Origin: Parus major
Lineage: Eukaryota > Chordata > Aves > Passeriformes > Paridae
Direction: 5' to 3'
DNA length: 64,000 nucleotides
Assembly: GCF_001522545.3 (NCBI RefSeq)
Contig: NC_031769.1
Location: 8,236,470-8,300,469, forward strand
Part shown: one piece after another, positions 63,866 through 64,000 of the stretch
Numbering within the stretch: position 1 is the stretch's first letter
Layout: every line of letters starts with the position of its first letter
Position numbers and translations under genes: made by a program
The notes under the pieces: generated by a model
What the model saw: the letters and a program-made list of their open reading frames with translations, nothing else
What the model was told of the DNA's origin: nothing
Databases searched by the model: none

Positions 63866-64000
63866 CTGCTCCCCGCGGAGAGAGCTTTCCCAGACACGGC
63901 AGTGCGCTGCTGTCCGCCGGTCGCGCTGGCTCCGCCGTGTGTCCATTGACAGTTTTCCCCTATTCCCGCACCCAGCAAATATTTGCCGTAAACGCGCCGC

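Overview
The window looks like bird nuclear DNA, probably a neoavian such as a songbird. Every interspersed repeat I can recognise is a CR1-type LINE fragment carrying the usual avian 3' end. Introns are short. The gene order LMBR1 (minus) - NOM1 (plus) - MNX1 (minus) is the conserved vertebrate block next to SHH (human 7q36). The visible LMBR1 N-terminus also reads like the bird form of the protein.

Layout. Bases 1-14225 are LMBR1 intron 1, AT-rich, with several CR1 fragments. Bases 14226-14288 are LMBR1 coding exon 1 on the minus strand, inside a CpG island (about 14180-14760) with a tandem GC-box array. From about 15.4 to 33.6 kb lies a repeat-poor, AT-rich intergenic stretch between the divergent LMBR1 and NOM1 genes; I see no gene in it. 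Two CR1 fragments in opposite orientation (33.6-34.9 kb) end just before the NOM1 CpG island. NOM1 occupies 35083-48647 in 11 coding exons. They splice into one open frame of 849 residues and all boundaries are GT-AG. Bases 48.7-57.2 kb are intergenic. From 57.2 kb on, GC-rich and homeobox-motif-rich DNA leads into MNX1 (60316-63524, minus strand, three coding exons, 366 residues), and the MNX1 promoter CpG island closes the window.

Roles. LMBR1 is a multi-pass membrane protein, better known because a later intron (not in this window) holds the SHH limb enhancer ZRS. NOM1 is a nucleolar MIF4G/MA3 protein of small-subunit ribosome biogenesis. MNX1 is the motor-neuron and pancreas homeodomain factor. 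The genes are not functionally coupled. What may matter is the regulatory partition: a housekeeping gene with a textbook CTCF motif at its promoter (35015-35030) and another motif at its 3' end (49038-49051) lies between the SHH/LMBR1 side and the MNX1 side.

No unknown gene system was found. The most useful leads are the two CTCF motifs, several candidate conserved enhancers (26.75, 32.7, 52.1, 57.6, 58.7 and 59.3 kb), an apparent lack of a PP1-docking motif in NOM1, and a set of short tandem and inverted repeats. Coding boundaries were derived by hand from splice signals and frame. Family assignments rest on remembered protein sequences, not on a search.
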